The notes beneath the pieces are model-generated. The model was not told the origin of the DNA. It was given only the letters and a program-made list of their open reading frames with translations, and searched no databases. From Pseudozobellia sp. WGM2 (GTDB lineage Bacteria > Bacteroidota > Bacteroidia > Flavobacteriales > Flavobacteriaceae), in contig NZ_JADNYK010000003.1 in NCBI RefSeq assembly GCF_017810075.1, forward strand, positions 124,001-188,000: 64,000 nucleotides of DNA. The letters are read 5' to 3'. Shown in pieces: positions 43,735-53,031 of this stretch. The position numbers and the translations under genes were made by a program. How positions within the stretch are numbered: position 1 is the first letter of the stretch; the number at the start of each line of letters is the position of its first letter.

Positions 43735-45042
43735 TTATAATACGATATCGCCAGGTTTTGGTATGCGATAATTACCATCGGGCAAGGGGGCATTTGGCAT
43801 ATTCATATTCCAATCCATATCTACTGGAACGATGCTATGATTAGAGGCTCTGGCCTTTTCCAGCTCAATAATCTCACCCGATTCTATTGCCATGCGGCCC
43901 ATAATTGTAGTCAAGGTACTTTCAGCCCCGTACTTAGTGTTGTTCACATAGGGTTTAGTGCCCATTATCGCACCTATAAATACATCTTGCTCTATTTGTG
44001 AAGAAGAGGGATCATCTTTATCGCGATGACGCCAGAAATTATTTCCTGATAAATCAAAAAGCTGGAACCTTTCATCAGCCCTACCCTTTGAACCTTGTAC
44101 ATTAAAACCGATGCGATGGCTACAATTGTCCATCTGACGGCATTGCACATGTAATTTTGTACCGTCTTTATATTCAAATTCAACATAATGATGGTCGAAA
44201 ATTTCGCCATGATTCGGGCCCTTCAATTGGGCGCGCCCGCCCATTCCACTAACCTTTATAGGGTAATCTTGTTTGATCCAATTAATTACATCGATTTGAT
44301 GAATGGCTTGCCCTGCAAGTTGTCCGCCCCAGAGCCAGTTGAAATAATGCCAATTACTTATCTGATATTCAAGTTCTGTCTGACCTTCTTTTCTCGGATA
44401 AACAGTTGCCTTACCCAAATTATAATAAACATCGGTTGAAAGTAAATCTCCAAGTTCACCCTCATGAATTTTTTCAACCATTTTATTAAGGGCAATTTCA
44501 TATCTGGATTGAAGGCCTACAACCACGTTCAAATTCTTTTGATGGGCTTTTTCACCTACTTCAATAACTTTTCGATACCCCGGTGCATCTACGGCCAAAG
44601 GCTTTTCAAGAAAAACGTGTTTTCCCGAATTGACGGCATATTCAAAATGCTCAGGGCGAAAACCGGGCGGTGTTGCCAAAATTACCGCATCACATTCATC
44701 AATGACATTTTTGTATGCCTCTAAACCCAAAAATTGCCTTTCTTTTGATACCGTAATTTGATTGGGGAAATCTTTGGAAATTCTATTAAAACTATTATCC
44801 AGTTCGTGCTGAAAAACATCGCCCATAGCTACTAACACCACTGATTCAGATGCAGTCAAAGCCTGAAAAACAGCACCCGTACCTCGACCCCCACAGCCCA
44901 CGACCCCAAGTTTTATTTTTTCTTGGCCGAAAACATTTGCGCTTGAAAATATTGGCAAATGACTAAATACCATACCTGCAGCTGCGGTCTTGACCGAATT
45001 TTTGACAAATGTTCTACGTGTAGTCGTGTTTTGTTCTTTCAT
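43735..45042 (-). CDS. Gfo/Idh/MocA-family oxidoreductase, Tat-exported
   Basis: 435 residues. The leader TTRRTFVKNSVKTAAAG is a good twin-arginine signal. The NAD(P) fold begins with LGVVGCGGRGTGAVF (about 42-56) and the conserved EKPLAVDAPGYRKV follows. The C-terminal domain has GGQLAGQAIHQIDVINWI. Exported Gfo/Idh/MocA proteins often carry tightly bound NAD and act on glycans, as in glycosidase-type GH109 or keto-sugar chemistry, but the reaction here is not established. It lies 24 bases upstream of the YceI gene. Confidence 0.87.
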   Translation of the reverse strand: MKEQNTTTRRTFVKNSVKTAAAGMVFSHLPIFSSANVFGQEKIKLGVVGCGGRGTGAVFQALTASESVVLVAMGDVFQHELDNSFNRISKDFPNQITVSKERQFLGLEAYKNVIDECDAVILATPPGFRPEHFEYAVNSGKHVFLEKPLAVDAPGYRKVIEVGEKAHQKNLNVVVGLQSRYEIALNKMVEKIHEGELGDLLSTDVYYNLGKATVYPRKEGQTELEYQISNWHYFNWLWGGQLAGQAIHQIDVINWIKQDYPIKVSGMGGRAQLKGPNHGEIFDHHYVEFEYKDGTKLHVQCRQMDNCSHRIGFNVQGSKGRADERFQLFDLSGNNFWRHRDKDDPSSSQIEQDVFIGAIMGTKPYVNNTKYGAESTLTTIMGRMAIESGEIIELEKARASNHSIVPVDMDWNMNMPNAPLPDGNYRIPKPGDIVL

Positions 45043-45129
45043 TTGTAGCTCGGAAATTTATTCGGCTATCATTGTAGTAGTTTAATGGCAAGCATTATAT
45101 TAAAACTAGATTCTAAAGTCTTCAAAAAT

Positions 45130-46176
45130 CTATTCATCTAGAACGGTCTGCCAAAACTTTTTCTGTTCTTCCGGTGAAGGCTGTTCTTTAGGGCTTACCA
45201 AACGCATTCCAACATAATTGGAGTCGGTAAACCACCAAAAACTTTTTGGAATTTGTGGATCTCTTTTTTGAAGTTTTAAACTAGAGGCCGTTCTTGCTGC
45301 AGAACGTAACTTATCGGCGTCATCATCCCAAGAACCACCACGATACGACCTAGGGTGTATAACCGTCGGCGTTACCCAAGGGTTCTTATTATCGGTTTTG
45401 GCGTATGAATCCTCTCGGTATTCGTCCAACGTCCATTCCGCCGCATTTCCATGCATATCGTAAAGCCCCCAAGGGTTTGGCTTCTTAGTGCCCACCTCAG
45501 CATACTTATTACCAGAATTCTTATAGAATACCGCATACTCATCGATTACGGAAACGTTATCACCGAAGCTATAAGCAGTTTCCGTTCCAGCCCGAGCGGC
45601 ATATTCCCACTCGGCCTCGGTAGGGAGACGGTAAAATTTTCCGGTAATCGTACTCAGCCATTTACAAAAAACCAATGCGGAATAAGCGGACATACTAACT
45701 GCGGGAAAACCGTCTTTACCCATTCCGTAAGAAGGATCCTCATAAGGGGGGCTTGGTCTGGTAATGGCGTCAATTTTCATGACACGGTCATCATCCAATT
45801 TAACAAAAAGCTCTTTGTTCTGTTTAAAGAATAATTCGAACAAATCCCAGGTGACTTCGTATTTTCCCATATAAAACGGGTCGATTTCCACTTCTTTTTG
45901 GGGCCCTTCATCGGCCTTGCGGTTCACTTCTGATTCTGGACTACCCATTTTAAAATGACCGCCAGGTATTGACACCATATCAAAACTCACCTCAGTGGCC
46001 GGTATGGTTTCAGTGTATATCTTTGATGTAGTAGCCTCGGAGGTTGTCGCCTTTTGTTCCTGAACTACTTTCTCAGCATTCTCTGGTTCAGGTTCAGTAT
46101 CGACAATTGCTTTTTTTGACGTACAGGAATGCAATACGGTTGCTATTAGCACCGCGCTAAATAATAGTTTCTTCAT
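45130..46176 (-). CDS. SUMF1/FGE-fold lipoprotein without FGE catalytic cysteines
   Basis: 348 residues. Lipobox VLHSC gives Cys18, then a low-complexity linker to about 65. The formylglycine-generating-enzyme fold follows: VSIPGGHFKMGSPESE, GKYEVTWDLFELF, RLPTEAEWEYAARAGTETAYSFG, GLYDMHGNAAEWTLDEY and YRGGSWDDDADKLRSAAR, ending VGMRLVSP. The paired catalytic cysteines that true FGEs carry near the GGS...RxAAR region are absent, so it is not expected to mature sulfatases. A structural or substrate-binding role like that of GldK/GldJ is possible. It lies 87 bases upstream of the Gfo/Idh/MocA gene. Confidence 0.85.
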   Translation of the reverse strand: MKKLLFSAVLIATVLHSCTSKKAIVDTEPEPENAEKVVQEQKATTSEATTSKIYTETIPATEVSFDMVSIPGGHFKMGSPESEVNRKADEGPQKEVEIDPFYMGKYEVTWDLFELFFKQNKELFVKLDDDRVMKIDAITRPSPPYEDPSYGMGKDGFPAVSMSAYSALVFCKWLSTITGKFYRLPTEAEWEYAARAGTETAYSFGDNVSVIDEYAVFYKNSGNKYAEVGTKKPNPWGLYDMHGNAAEWTLDEYREDSYAKTDNKNPWVTPTVIHPRSYRGGSWDDDADKLRSAARTASSLKLQKRDPQIPKSFWWFTDSNYVGMRLVSPKEQPSPEEQKKFWQTVLDE

Positions 46177-46341
46177 TAAGTTAGTATAATTGTTTTGGTT
46201 TTGTTAAAAATAAAGGTTTTTATTAACCAAGAAAGCAAACCATCATTTTAATTACAAAACATATTGTTTTCACCTCTTTAAAAGGAAAAATTCTCACCTT
46301 AAGACAAAGTTTTCTGACACGCCTTCATTTATAAAATAAAG

Positions 46342-46349
46342 TATATTTG
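46342..46349 (+). promoter_or_regulatory. -7 element for the DUF2807 gene
   Basis: TATATTTG matches TAnnTTTG exactly and lies 24 bases before the ATG at 46374. No clear TTG is found at the -33 spacing, so the call rests on the -7 box alone. Confidence 0.5.
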
Positions 46350-46373
46350 AAAGTTCTTAATCAAAACTAGAAA

Positions 46374-47057
46374 ATGAGAAATTCTATAATTTTGTTTGCA
46401 CTATTCATAATTACCGGTGCATTATTCGCTCAGAAATCTAATACGAAAGAACTGGAAGAATTCACCGAAGTGAAAGCTTATGACCGAATCATTGTGACCT
46501 TAGTCAAAGGCGAAACAAACAAATTGGTCATTACAGGAGACGACAAAGATGAAGTAAATATATCGAACAAAGATGGCCTTCTCAAAATCAAAATGGAATT
46601 TGATAATTTTCTGGATGGAGATGAAGCCCTGGCTGCTCTTTACTATACAGAAGACCTTACATTAATTGACGCTAATGAAAATGCCAAAATTAAGTCGGAC
46701 GAAACTTTTGCCACCGATGAGCGCGTTGAAATTAAAACTCAGGAAGGTGGAGTAATCGAACTCAACGTTGAGCTTAGCGACCTCTATACCAAATCTGTTT
46801 CAGGAGGTGAAATTACCCTTACAGGAAGTGCCAAAACTCAAGAGGCCATGGTCAATACAGGTGGCAAAATCTATAACAAGCAACTGAATACAGAAGAAAC
46901 TACGGTAGTGGTAAGTGCTGGTGGACGTGCCGATGTAAAAGCTAGCGACAAGGTTAAAGCCAAAGTAAGGGCCGGTGGTTCTATCTACATTTATGGCAAC
47001 CCGAAAAATGTAGATCAAGACAAGGTTTTTGGTGGTAAAATAAAAGTAGTAGACTAA
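46374..47057 (+). CDS. DUF2807 (head GIN domain) exported protein
   Basis: 227 residues with a Sec signal (about 1-19, IITGALFAQ). The rest is a right-handed beta-helix-like DUF2807 domain: FTEVKAYDRIIVTLVKGE, a stretch of short repeated strands (KIKSDETF, VSGGEITLTGSAKTQ, VVSAGGRADVKASDKV) and the end AGGSIYIYGNP. This family was described as a putative autotransporter-adhesin head and its function is unknown. Gene context gives no clue: it converges with the CPXCG gene across 2 bases. Confidence 0.85.
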   Translation: MRNSIILFALFIITGALFAQKSNTKELEEFTEVKAYDRIIVTLVKGETNKLVITGDDKDEVNISNKDGLLKIKMEFDNFLDGDEALAALYYTEDLTLIDANENAKIKSDETFATDERVEIKTQEGGVIELNVELSDLYTKSVSGGEITLTGSAKTQEAMVNTGGKIYNKQLNTEETTVVVSAGGRADVKASDKVKAKVRAGGSIYIYGNPKNVDQDKVFGGKIKVVD

Positions 47058-47059
47058 TT

Positions 47060-47242
47060 CTATTGTTCGATGTCGCGAGCTTCAAAAGCTACAAGCTCAT
47101 TATCTTGAAATTGAGGTGTTATTTCAATAGGGTTACAGCAGACTTCGCAATCTTCAACATAAGTCTGTCTAGCAACCGAAGGATCCATCAACATTGAAAT
47201 TTCTTCCCAACAATATGGACATTGAAAAAAATGTTCGTACAT
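47060..47242 (-). CDS. CPXCG-motif cysteine-rich small protein
   Basis: 60 residues. Cys8 and Cys11 in FQCPYCWEEI and Cys32, Cys35 and Cys36 in EDCEVCCNPI form a small zinc-ribbon-like knuckle, the signature of the CPXCG family. The C-terminus is acidic and aromatic. Cytoplasmic, function unknown. It lies 45 bases downstream of the Gfo/Idh/MocA gene. Confidence 0.85.
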   Translation of the reverse strand: MYEHFFQCPYCWEEISMLMDPSVARQTYVEDCEVCCNPIEITPQFQDNELVAFEARDIEQ

Positions 47243-47287
47243 ATTCGCCTATTCAATCAAAATTAGACCCCTTACAATCTAGACAAT

Positions 47288-48313
47288 TTAAAGCTGTACC
47301 AATTTTTCCTTTTTTGAAGAATCATATATTGCATTGATAACAGCAACGGCCTTTCTTGCCTCATCTGCACCAACCATTGGAGAACGGTCTTCTTGTATAG
47401 CCATCAACATATCGGCAAGAACGGTTTTATGGTTTTGATGCCCAATAGCGGTCGGATCTGCTGCACCGGACCCATCCCCATCTTTTGAAGTTATATTAGG
47501 CGCAGTGGTATCAGGAACATTCCATTCTACTATTTTACCGGCTTCCATAAGAACACTACCCTTTTCGCCATAAATTTCTAGCCGCTCCGGATAACCTGGA
47601 TACAGGGCTGTACCTGCGGTAATATTACCGATCGCACCGCCGTTGAAATTCAATATGGCACTGCCTACATCCTCTCCTTCAATTCTATGTACCCTAGTCT
47701 GTACCTTGCCATACACCGAACCTACCTCACCCATTAAATTGATCAATAGGTCAATGGTATGAATGCCCTGGTTCATAAAAGCTGCACCGCCGTCGTACTG
47801 CAACGTACCCCGCCAATCGCTACCCGAATAATATTCTTCTGATCTATACCAATTGATATGGGCATTGCCCATTAGCAATTTTCCTAATTTACCATCTTTA
47901 ACAGCAGTTTCTAAAAGCACATAGTCGGCACTACATCTATTCTGTAGTACACACCCCAGTTTGACCCCATTTTCATTACAGACTTTTATAACTTCATCAA
48001 CCTTATCGGTAGTAACTTCTAGAGGTTTTTCACTTAAAATGTGCTTACCTGCCTGAGCGGCGGCTTTAATGGCTTCGCCATGTCTACCGCTTTCATTGCA
48101 AATACAGACCAAATCAAGATTATTCTGAGCCAAAAACTCATCAACATTACTAAAAACCGGTACACCGAATTGCTTTTCCGCCGACTTAACCCTATCTGAA
48201 GATTTAGTATACAGTGCGACTAAATTAGCTTCTTCGAGTTCGGAAATACATTTAATATAATTATTAACGATTGAGCCCGTTCCGATAATTCCTATTCCGA
48301 TAGGTGAAGACAT
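47288..48313 (-). CDS. Gfo/Idh/MocA-family oxidoreductase, cytoplasmic
   Basis: 341 residues. NAD(P) fold GIGIIGTGSIVNNYI at about 5-19, the catalytic EKPLEVTTDKVDEVI, and a C-terminal domain with GGAAFMNQGIHTIDLLINLMGEV. There is no leader, unlike the relative at 43735-45042. Members oxidise or epimerise sugars or inositols; the substrate is unknown. It lies 68 bases after the TolC gene, downstream of the efflux operon, and may be read-through transcribed. Confidence 0.88.
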   Translation of the reverse strand: MSSPIGIGIIGTGSIVNNYIKCISELEEANLVALYTKSSDRVKSAEKQFGVPVFSNVDEFLAQNNLDLVCICNESGRHGEAIKAAAQAGKHILSEKPLEVTTDKVDEVIKVCNENGVKLGCVLQNRCSADYVLLETAVKDGKLGKLLMGNAHINWYRSEEYYSGSDWRGTLQYDGGAAFMNQGIHTIDLLINLMGEVGSVYGKVQTRVHRIEGEDVGSAILNFNGGAIGNITAGTALYPGYPERLEIYGEKGSVLMEAGKIVEWNVPDTTAPNITSKDGDGSGAADPTAIGHQNHKTVLADMLMAIQEDRSPMVGADEARKAVAVINAIYDSSKKEKLVQL

Positions 48314-48381
48314 AGTTTTATGTTTTAATTTATGACTATACTACAAAGAAAATCTGGCTCTGGCAAAAAGAGGTTTTACTT

Positions 48382-49734
48382 CTAAAGCTCAATATTCAAT
48401 AATTGCCCTGTAAGCTGTAACAATTGTAATTCAGCCAGTTTGGCATCGTACTTCGCCAAGTTTTTATTCGTCTGGGCATTTAGAAGATTGATTTGCGCCT
48501 GACGGAATTCAATCGAGGTGATACGCCCTAATTGAAATTGTTCTTTTGAACGTTCAAAATTATTTTTGTTAGTGATAACGTTCTGCTCTTGAATCTGGTA
48601 AATACTCAATCGATTTTCATAAATATCCAACGCATTCTGAATATCGCGTTCTACCTGTAATCGTATTTGTTCAAGTTGCAACTCTTGGTTTTCATAGGCA
48701 ATCTTTGAGTTCTTGACTCTCACCGTGGTACCCCCACCATCAAAAAGATTCCAAGTCAAACTCGCTCCAAGTCCAAAATTCCAAGTTTCATTATTTGTTC
48801 CAGGAAAAAAGGCGGAGGCTGCACTTTGGTTAAGGTTCCAACCATAAGTACCCGTGAGCCCGACCGTCGGTAAATACCCCGACCTGTTCACCTTAATATC
48901 ATATTCATTAATGGTAAGGTTTCTTTCTGATTGAAGCACTGCAACATTATTAAGTTCGGCTTGTGCCACCAGTTCTTCCAAGCGTAATTTTGGAATAAAG
49001 GATATCAAGGTATCAACTTCAAAAGTTCTGTTCAAATCTTGATTAAGTACTACGTTCAAATCTCTTTTGGTATTACCAAGCTGCTGTAATGTATTCAACA
49101 GATTTATACTGTCATTGGTGACATCGACCTGTGCATTTAGAATATCAAGTTTGGTATTTTGGCCATATTCAAAAGCATATTCGGCCCTGGTAATTCGCTG
49201 CATTGAAATTTCAAGTGCCTGTTGCAGCACATTTTTATTCTCCGTTAGCCTTGCTACCTCGAAATAGACACTGAATAACTGAAGCAGGGTGTTTTCAATG
49301 GTTTCCCTTGCCTGCAATTCACTTAATTGATATTGCTCTTTAAGTTGTTTATAGGTATAAAAGCGACCGAGACCATCGAACAAGGTATAATTTACATTTA
49401 AGGCGGAATTATACCGTTGGGCCTCTGCCTTATATAAATCTTGATCCGCCCTAGCGCTGCCGTCTTCATTTAATTGACCGGGAAATTCAATTGTTGCATC
49501 ATCGCGGTTATAATTTGCACCAGCCGTGGCAGCAACTGTTGGCAAATATCCTGAATTTAAAACACCTTGATTATTATCGGCTATTTCAACTTGATTTCGG
49601 GCAACCCTAATATCAAAATTGTTTTTTAATGCCAATTCAATAGCTTCATTTTTGGAAAGTACCTGCTCTTGTGCAAAAGCTCCGGTAAAAAATGCCATAC
49701 CAATATACAAGGCACCTATTTTAAATATCTTCAT
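48382..49734 (-). CDS. TolC-family outer-membrane efflux channel
   Basis: 450 residues. The signal peptide ends near FTGAFAQ. Two OEP repeats follow with long coiled-coil helices (EQVLSKNEAIELALKNNFDI, VNRSGYLPTVGLTGTYGW, RSKEQFQLGRITSIEFRQAQINLLNAQ). It is the outer-membrane exit duct of the tripartite pump. It starts 6 bases after the RND gene. Confidence 0.93.
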   Translation of the reverse strand: MKIFKIGALYIGMAFFTGAFAQEQVLSKNEAIELALKNNFDIRVARNQVEIADNNQGVLNSGYLPTVAATAGANYNRDDATIEFPGQLNEDGSARADQDLYKAEAQRYNSALNVNYTLFDGLGRFYTYKQLKEQYQLSELQARETIENTLLQLFSVYFEVARLTENKNVLQQALEISMQRITRAEYAFEYGQNTKLDILNAQVDVTNDSINLLNTLQQLGNTKRDLNVVLNQDLNRTFEVDTLISFIPKLRLEELVAQAELNNVAVLQSERNLTINEYDIKVNRSGYLPTVGLTGTYGWNLNQSAASAFFPGTNNETWNFGLGASLTWNLFDGGGTTVRVKNSKIAYENQELQLEQIRLQVERDIQNALDIYENRLSIYQIQEQNVITNKNNFERSKEQFQLGRITSIEFRQAQINLLNAQTNKNLAKYDAKLAELQLLQLTGQLLNIEL

Positions 49735-49740
49735 ACTTGA

Positions 49741-52700
49741 CTATTCTTGCTTACCCTCCAATTGTTTTGACGGCAAATCTATATCGTTGTGCTTTCCATT
49801 TAAACTATGTATAGACCCCGACTGCATTTTATACTCCTCTTCTTGCTCTATTATGGCCCTCTCTACTTCTTCTTTGGTTACCGATCCGCCTTTAATCAAC
49901 CACTTTTTACCCACTTTGGCCCTGTTGCTAAATGAAAGAAATAATGGCAGTAATAATAAGGTAAGTATTGTGGCGAAACCTATACCATAAGCAATTGAAA
50001 TCGCCATAGGTTTTAAGAACTGTGCCTGTCTACTCTTTTCAAGAAGAAGCGGTGCCAAACCAGCGATAGTTGTAACCGATGTTAAGAAAATAGCACGAAA
50101 ACGTGAACGACCGGCATCGAAAATGGCATCATCGAATTTCATACCACTTCTAAGGTTAGTGTTGAACTTGCTAATCAGAACAAGCCCATCATTTACCATA
50201 ATTCCTATTAAAGCAATAATGCCCAACATAGAGAGCATATTTACAGGAAAGCCGTGAATCCAATGGCCCCATGCCACAGCGGTAAGGCTGAAAGGCACCA
50301 TTAAAATCAATAATAGTGGCTGGCTAAAACTTCTAAAAGTAAAGGCGATAGTGATATAAATCAGCATTAATACCGAAAGGCCTACTACGCGGAGGGAGTC
50401 GGTCATTTTATTGGCCTCTCTATTCTGCCCTTCGTATGAAGCCCCAACCGTAGGGTATTTAGAGTGTATTTCAGGCATTATATTCGTTCGAATATCTGAC
50501 ATGATATCGGTGGCCGTAGTGGTTTTCTCATCTTTCAAATCAGCTGTAACCTGAATTTCACGTTGACCTTCGAGGTGATTTATGGCCACATCGCCACGTT
50601 CTATCGTGTAGTTGGCAATTTCGTTCAATGGCACCTTGCCCCCGCTTGGGGTAGAAATACGCATTTGATCTAAATCGGTTATCGAAGACCGATTCGATCT
50701 ATCATAGCGAACCCAAACCCTTATCTCATCTTGTCCTCTTTGAAAACGTTGTGCCTGTGTACCGAAAAAACCTGCGCGGACCTGATTCATTACCGTTCGT
50801 AAATCCAATCCCAATAAATAGGCATTTTCTTTAAGCTCTAACCTGATTTCTTTGATACCGGCTGGATCATTATCGGCAACATCCTTCAAAAGTGAATTGT
50901 TGAGCATTGCCGATTTTAATTCCATTTTTGCCGCCTTTAATTCTTCTATATTATTTCCTAAAAGGGAAACCGAAACGGGACTGCCGCCAAAATTACCGCC
51001 AGACCCATAAATCAAACTTTCTACGCCGACTACTGGGCCAACTAGCTCTTGCAGTCGATTTGTGACCATGTCAGCAACGATTTCATCTGGTCGTTCTTCG
51101 CCTGGCAAAAGGTTAATTTCTAAACTCGCCGTAGAAGAACCCGGCCCGAGATTTCTAATCGTATTCTCGAAAAGCTCCTTACCGGTACCCTTAAGATATT
51201 TTTCGGTAAGCTCTTGATTAACTATTTTAGACTTTTCTTCTATAAGGCTTATAATGGAATCAGTAACCTTTTCATGCGTTCCATTGGGCATTAACAACTC
51301 AACTGCTATTCTATCACTTGCAATTCTCGGAAAGAAAGAAGTCCGCACAATTCCGCCACCCATTGATCCTATCGTTAAAATCAACGCCATTAAGAAGAAA
51401 GCGAAAGTCAATATTTTATTTTTCAGACCGAAACGTAATGCCGGAGTATAGATGTTATCACGCATCCAAACCATAAAACGGTCACCTATCTCATTGATCA
51501 TGCGTAATTTGGCAAATGCCCTACCTATTTTCGATTTTGGCTTCTTAGCCATAGGTGCCAAGGCTTTCGAATGGGCCAAGTGAGCGGGTAATATTATAAG
51601 TGCCTCTACCAGAGAAACCACTAACGTAAGAATTACGATTACCGATACCTCACTAAAAAACTCCCCTATTCTTCCATCAAGAAATAAAAAAATCGAAAAG
51701 GCAAGGATGGTGGTTATAATGGCGGAAACAATTGGAGGAATCACCTCCATAGTACCATCAATGGCCGCTTGCACGGGAGATTTTCCTTTTTCGTAATGTT
51801 GGTATATATTTTCGGCTATCACTATTCCATCATCGACCAGAATACCAATAACGATAATCATTCCGAAGAGAGATAAAACATTAATGGTCACATTAAAATA
51901 TTGAGCAAAAATGAACATCCCTAAAAAGGAAATCGGAAGTCCGAAAGCTACCCAAAACGCCAAACGAGTGTTGAGAAAAAGAGAAAGGAAAATGAGCACT
52001 AAGATCATACCCACAATCGCATTCTCGGTAAGTAGCTCAGTACGTTGATTCAACGTCTTTGAACGATCACTGACAACGCTCAATGCTATGTTGTTATGTT
52101 TAGCGTTAAAGTCTTCTATATACTCCTTTACATTTTCAGCGGATGAAATAAGATCTTCGGTATTGGTACTCGTAATGGTAGTACTAACAGATAATTCTCC
52201 GTTGAAGTAAGCTGCATTAGGTGATTCGGCAAACCGGTCTCGAATAATAGCAACATCTTTTAAGCGTACGGTTTGACCAGAGGCATCGGCCCTTATTATT
52301 AGATTTGAAAGCTCTTGACCATAATAAGAACGATTGTTAGCCCTAATCAAGTACTCTTCGGTGTCGGTCTTGATATTACCACCGGTCACTAGAATATTAG
52401 CATTGGCCACGGCCTGAGCTACTTCATTGAAAGAAATATTGTAGGCCAAAAGATTGTTCTCATTAACCGCTATTTCAATTTCTTCCTCGGGAAAACCGCT
52501 CATTTCTATTTGAGAAATACCATCAATGGTTCGAAGTTCATTCTCTACCTGCCTACCGATTTGTTTCAGTACTGCAAGCGGAATATTTTCACCACTTATG
52601 GCAAAATTGATAGTTTCTCGAACCGCATCTAGTTTAGAGACGACCAAGGGCTCCATACCTGTTGGAAAAGAAGGCACCCTATCTACTGCATTCTTGACCT

Positions 52701-53022
52701 CGAGAAGCATAAAATCAATATCTCTGCCTTTTTCGATTTCAACATTGATGAGACCACTATTTTCTCGTGAAGTAGAAGTTACCCGGTCGACACCTTCAAG
52801 ACCTTTGAGATTATCCTCTATTTTAAGAACAATACCTTCTTCTACCTCTTGGGGTGAAGCCCCAGGGTATGTAATATTTATGGTAATATTCTTAGAATCC
52901 GATAAGGGAAAATAAGAGGAGTTCAACCCTAGCATACCCACAACACCAAAGATAAAAAAGGCGATAATAAAGACATCTACCGCCACATGGTACTTAATGA
53001 AATAAGAGATAATATTTTTCAT
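49741..53022 (-). CDS. RND efflux permease (AcrB/HAE1-like)
   Basis: 1093 residues, twelve membrane helices and two large periplasmic loops. Visible landmarks are TM1 IIAFFIFGVVGMLGLNSSYF, ITYPGASPQEVEEGI, the proton-relay helix FGMIIVIGILVDDGIVIAENI with adjacent acidic residues, and LGIIALIGIMVNDGLVLISKFN in the second half. The paired acidic residues (VDDG) favour drug or small-molecule export over metal export. It lies 9 bases after the adaptor gene and 6 before the TolC gene. Substrate unknown. Confidence 0.94.
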   Translation of the reverse strand: MKNIISYFIKYHVAVDVFIIAFFIFGVVGMLGLNSSYFPLSDSKNITINITYPGASPQEVEEGIVLKIEDNLKGLEGVDRVTSTSRENSGLINVEIEKGRDIDFMLLEVKNAVDRVPSFPTGMEPLVVSKLDAVRETINFAISGENIPLAVLKQIGRQVENELRTIDGISQIEMSGFPEEEIEIAVNENNLLAYNISFNEVAQAVANANILVTGGNIKTDTEEYLIRANNRSYYGQELSNLIIRADASGQTVRLKDVAIIRDRFAESPNAAYFNGELSVSTTITSTNTEDLISSAENVKEYIEDFNAKHNNIALSVVSDRSKTLNQRTELLTENAIVGMILVLIFLSLFLNTRLAFWVAFGLPISFLGMFIFAQYFNVTINVLSLFGMIIVIGILVDDGIVIAENIYQHYEKGKSPVQAAIDGTMEVIPPIVSAIITTILAFSIFLFLDGRIGEFFSEVSVIVILTLVVSLVEALIILPAHLAHSKALAPMAKKPKSKIGRAFAKLRMINEIGDRFMVWMRDNIYTPALRFGLKNKILTFAFFLMALILTIGSMGGGIVRTSFFPRIASDRIAVELLMPNGTHEKVTDSIISLIEEKSKIVNQELTEKYLKGTGKELFENTIRNLGPGSSTASLEINLLPGEERPDEIVADMVTNRLQELVGPVVGVESLIYGSGGNFGGSPVSVSLLGNNIEELKAAKMELKSAMLNNSLLKDVADNDPAGIKEIRLELKENAYLLGLDLRTVMNQVRAGFFGTQAQRFQRGQDEIRVWVRYDRSNRSSITDLDQMRISTPSGGKVPLNEIANYTIERGDVAINHLEGQREIQVTADLKDEKTTTATDIMSDIRTNIMPEIHSKYPTVGASYEGQNREANKMTDSLRVVGLSVLMLIYITIAFTFRSFSQPLLLILMVPFSLTAVAWGHWIHGFPVNMLSMLGIIALIGIMVNDGLVLISKFNTNLRSGMKFDDAIFDAGRSRFRAIFLTSVTTIAGLAPLLLEKSRQAQFLKPMAISIAYGIGFATILTLLLLPLFLSFSNRAKVGKKWLIKGGSVTKEEVERAIIEQEEEYKMQSGSIHSLNGKHNDIDLPSKQLEGKQE

Positions 53023-53031
53023 AGGCAGATA

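Noticed and set aside
45130-46176. Sulfatase-activating formylglycine-generating enzyme
   Set aside because: The catalytic cysteine pair is missing in the GGS...RSAAR region.
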